64,000 nt of DNA, taken from NCBI RefSeq assembly GCF_017163935.1, contig NZ_JABVZR010000001.1, positions 4,092,001 through 4,156,000 of the forward strand. The letters are read 5' to 3'. The translations under genes were made by a program, and so were the position numbers. Under the pieces are notes generated by a model. The model was not told the origin of the DNA and ran no database searches. It worked only from the letters and a program-made list of their open reading frames with translations. The stretch comes from Novosphingobium terrae (lineage in GTDB: Bacteria > Pseudomonadota > Alphaproteobacteria > Sphingomonadales > Sphingomonadaceae). Shown one piece after another: positions 63,577-64,000 of this stretch; position 1 is the stretch's first letter; every line of letters starts with the position of its first letter.

Positions 63577-64000
63577 TCAAATCTCTCCTGCCAGCAGGGT
63601 GGAGGCCGGAAGGCTCTCCAGCCGCTGGAACAGGGCGCGCACGGCGGCGGCAAGGCCTGCCGTATCTGCGCCCTCATTCATGGTCATGTTGCGGGTGAGG
63701 GCCTCGGTTAGCGCTGAATCATCGGCCTGTTGCAAAGCATCGCGATAGGCGCCGATCCTTCCGCCCAGCACGCTCATCAGTCGCCCGATATGCTTGCCCA
63801 CCACCATATCGCCCACGCCGGTTTCGCGCAGCTGGCCGTCCATATCGGTGACGAACAGCTCGGTCAGCAGCACGGAAGGGGCCTTCAAGGCTTCCTCATG
63901 CTCCATCCGCAGCAGGGCGAGGCTGAGCACCAGCGTGATCGCATCGAAGCGGCCCGGCAGCGTATCGGCCACGCCAAGGTCGGCATACCAGCTCTTTTCG
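63577..64000 (-). CDS. Ubiquinol-cytochrome c chaperone family protein (5' truncated by window)
   Basis: The frame stays open to the window edge, so the start lies outside; about 140 residues are visible. SWYADLGVADTLPGRFDAITLVLSLALLRMEHE...LTELFVTDMDGQLRETGVGDMVVGKHIGRLMSVLGGRIGAYRDAL matches the Cbp3/UQCC1-like family that helps assemble the cytochrome bc1 complex. It is immediately upstream of the DUF177 gene on the same strand. Confidence 0.9.
   Translation of the reverse strand, partial: EKSWYADLGVADTLPGRFDAITLVLSLALLRMEHEEALKAPSVLLTELFVTDMDGQLRETGVGDMVVGKHIGRLMSVLGGRIGAYRDALQQADDSALTEALTRNMTMNEGADTAGLAAAVRALFQRLESLPASTLLAGEI

Overview
The window is high-GC chromosomal DNA from an alphaproteobacterium. 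The gene set points to a sphingomonad, most likely Novosphingobium or a close relative: two TonB-dependent receptors, a SUF operon led by an Rrf2 regulator, an EipA (DUF1134) protein, COQ9, MmcB, DUF1289, DUF2093 and a cytochrome bc1 chaperone. The species cannot be named from sequence reading alone. I see no prophage, insertion sequence, CRISPR array or plasmid backbone. Most genes are housekeeping or envelope genes.

Layout. 1-7 kb: 3' part of a MocR-type aminotransferase, a ZnuD-like TonB receptor, a secreted cupin, and a LysR regulator divergent from a pirin-pirin-OsmC-unknown cluster. 7-10.5 kb: acyl-CoA ligase and pyrD. 10.6-17 kb: a candidate small RNA, then sufR-sufB-sufC-X-sufD-sufS-sufT-sufA, where X is an unrecognised exported four-cysteine protein. 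17-24 kb: two unknown proteins, a PfkB kinase, purD and xseA with overlapping start codons, DUF2093 and an M23 peptidase. 24-30 kb: a large TonB receptor, rpmB, tadA, nadC. 30-38 kb: a LytS/LytTR-type two-component pair, a DsbA-like protein with an M48 protease, a PAS protein, a sterol desaturase family protein, DUF1289 and mmcB. 38-48 kb: a phosphate block with a porin and pstSCAB-phoU on the minus strand, PPK2 divergent across Pho boxes, a CorA/ZntB-type transporter and PitA. 48-54 kb: an MFS transporter, a beta-helix protein, tRNA-Ser(GCT), EipA and an aromatic/aspartate aminotransferase. 54-64 kb: ribE-ribD-unknown, a YgjP-like peptidase, UPF0260, SCO1, ankyrin protein-COQ9, feoA-feoB behind a Fur-like box, ssb, DUF177 and a partial bc1 chaperone.

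The most unusual content is a dispersed family of structured intergenic elements, with nine copies of about 213-286 bp (labelled A to I). Each is bounded by inverted palindromes. Most ends carry a GGAG tetranucleotide next to the hairpin, which is the architecture of REPIN elements. Most copies lie a few bases from stop codons, and six sit between convergent genes. Eight copies point the same way; copy D appears to be made of two left arms. The stems vary in a compensatory way, one copy has lost its central hairpin through a short direct repeat, and two copies carry a terminator-like hairpin. I cannot match the family to a named repeat.
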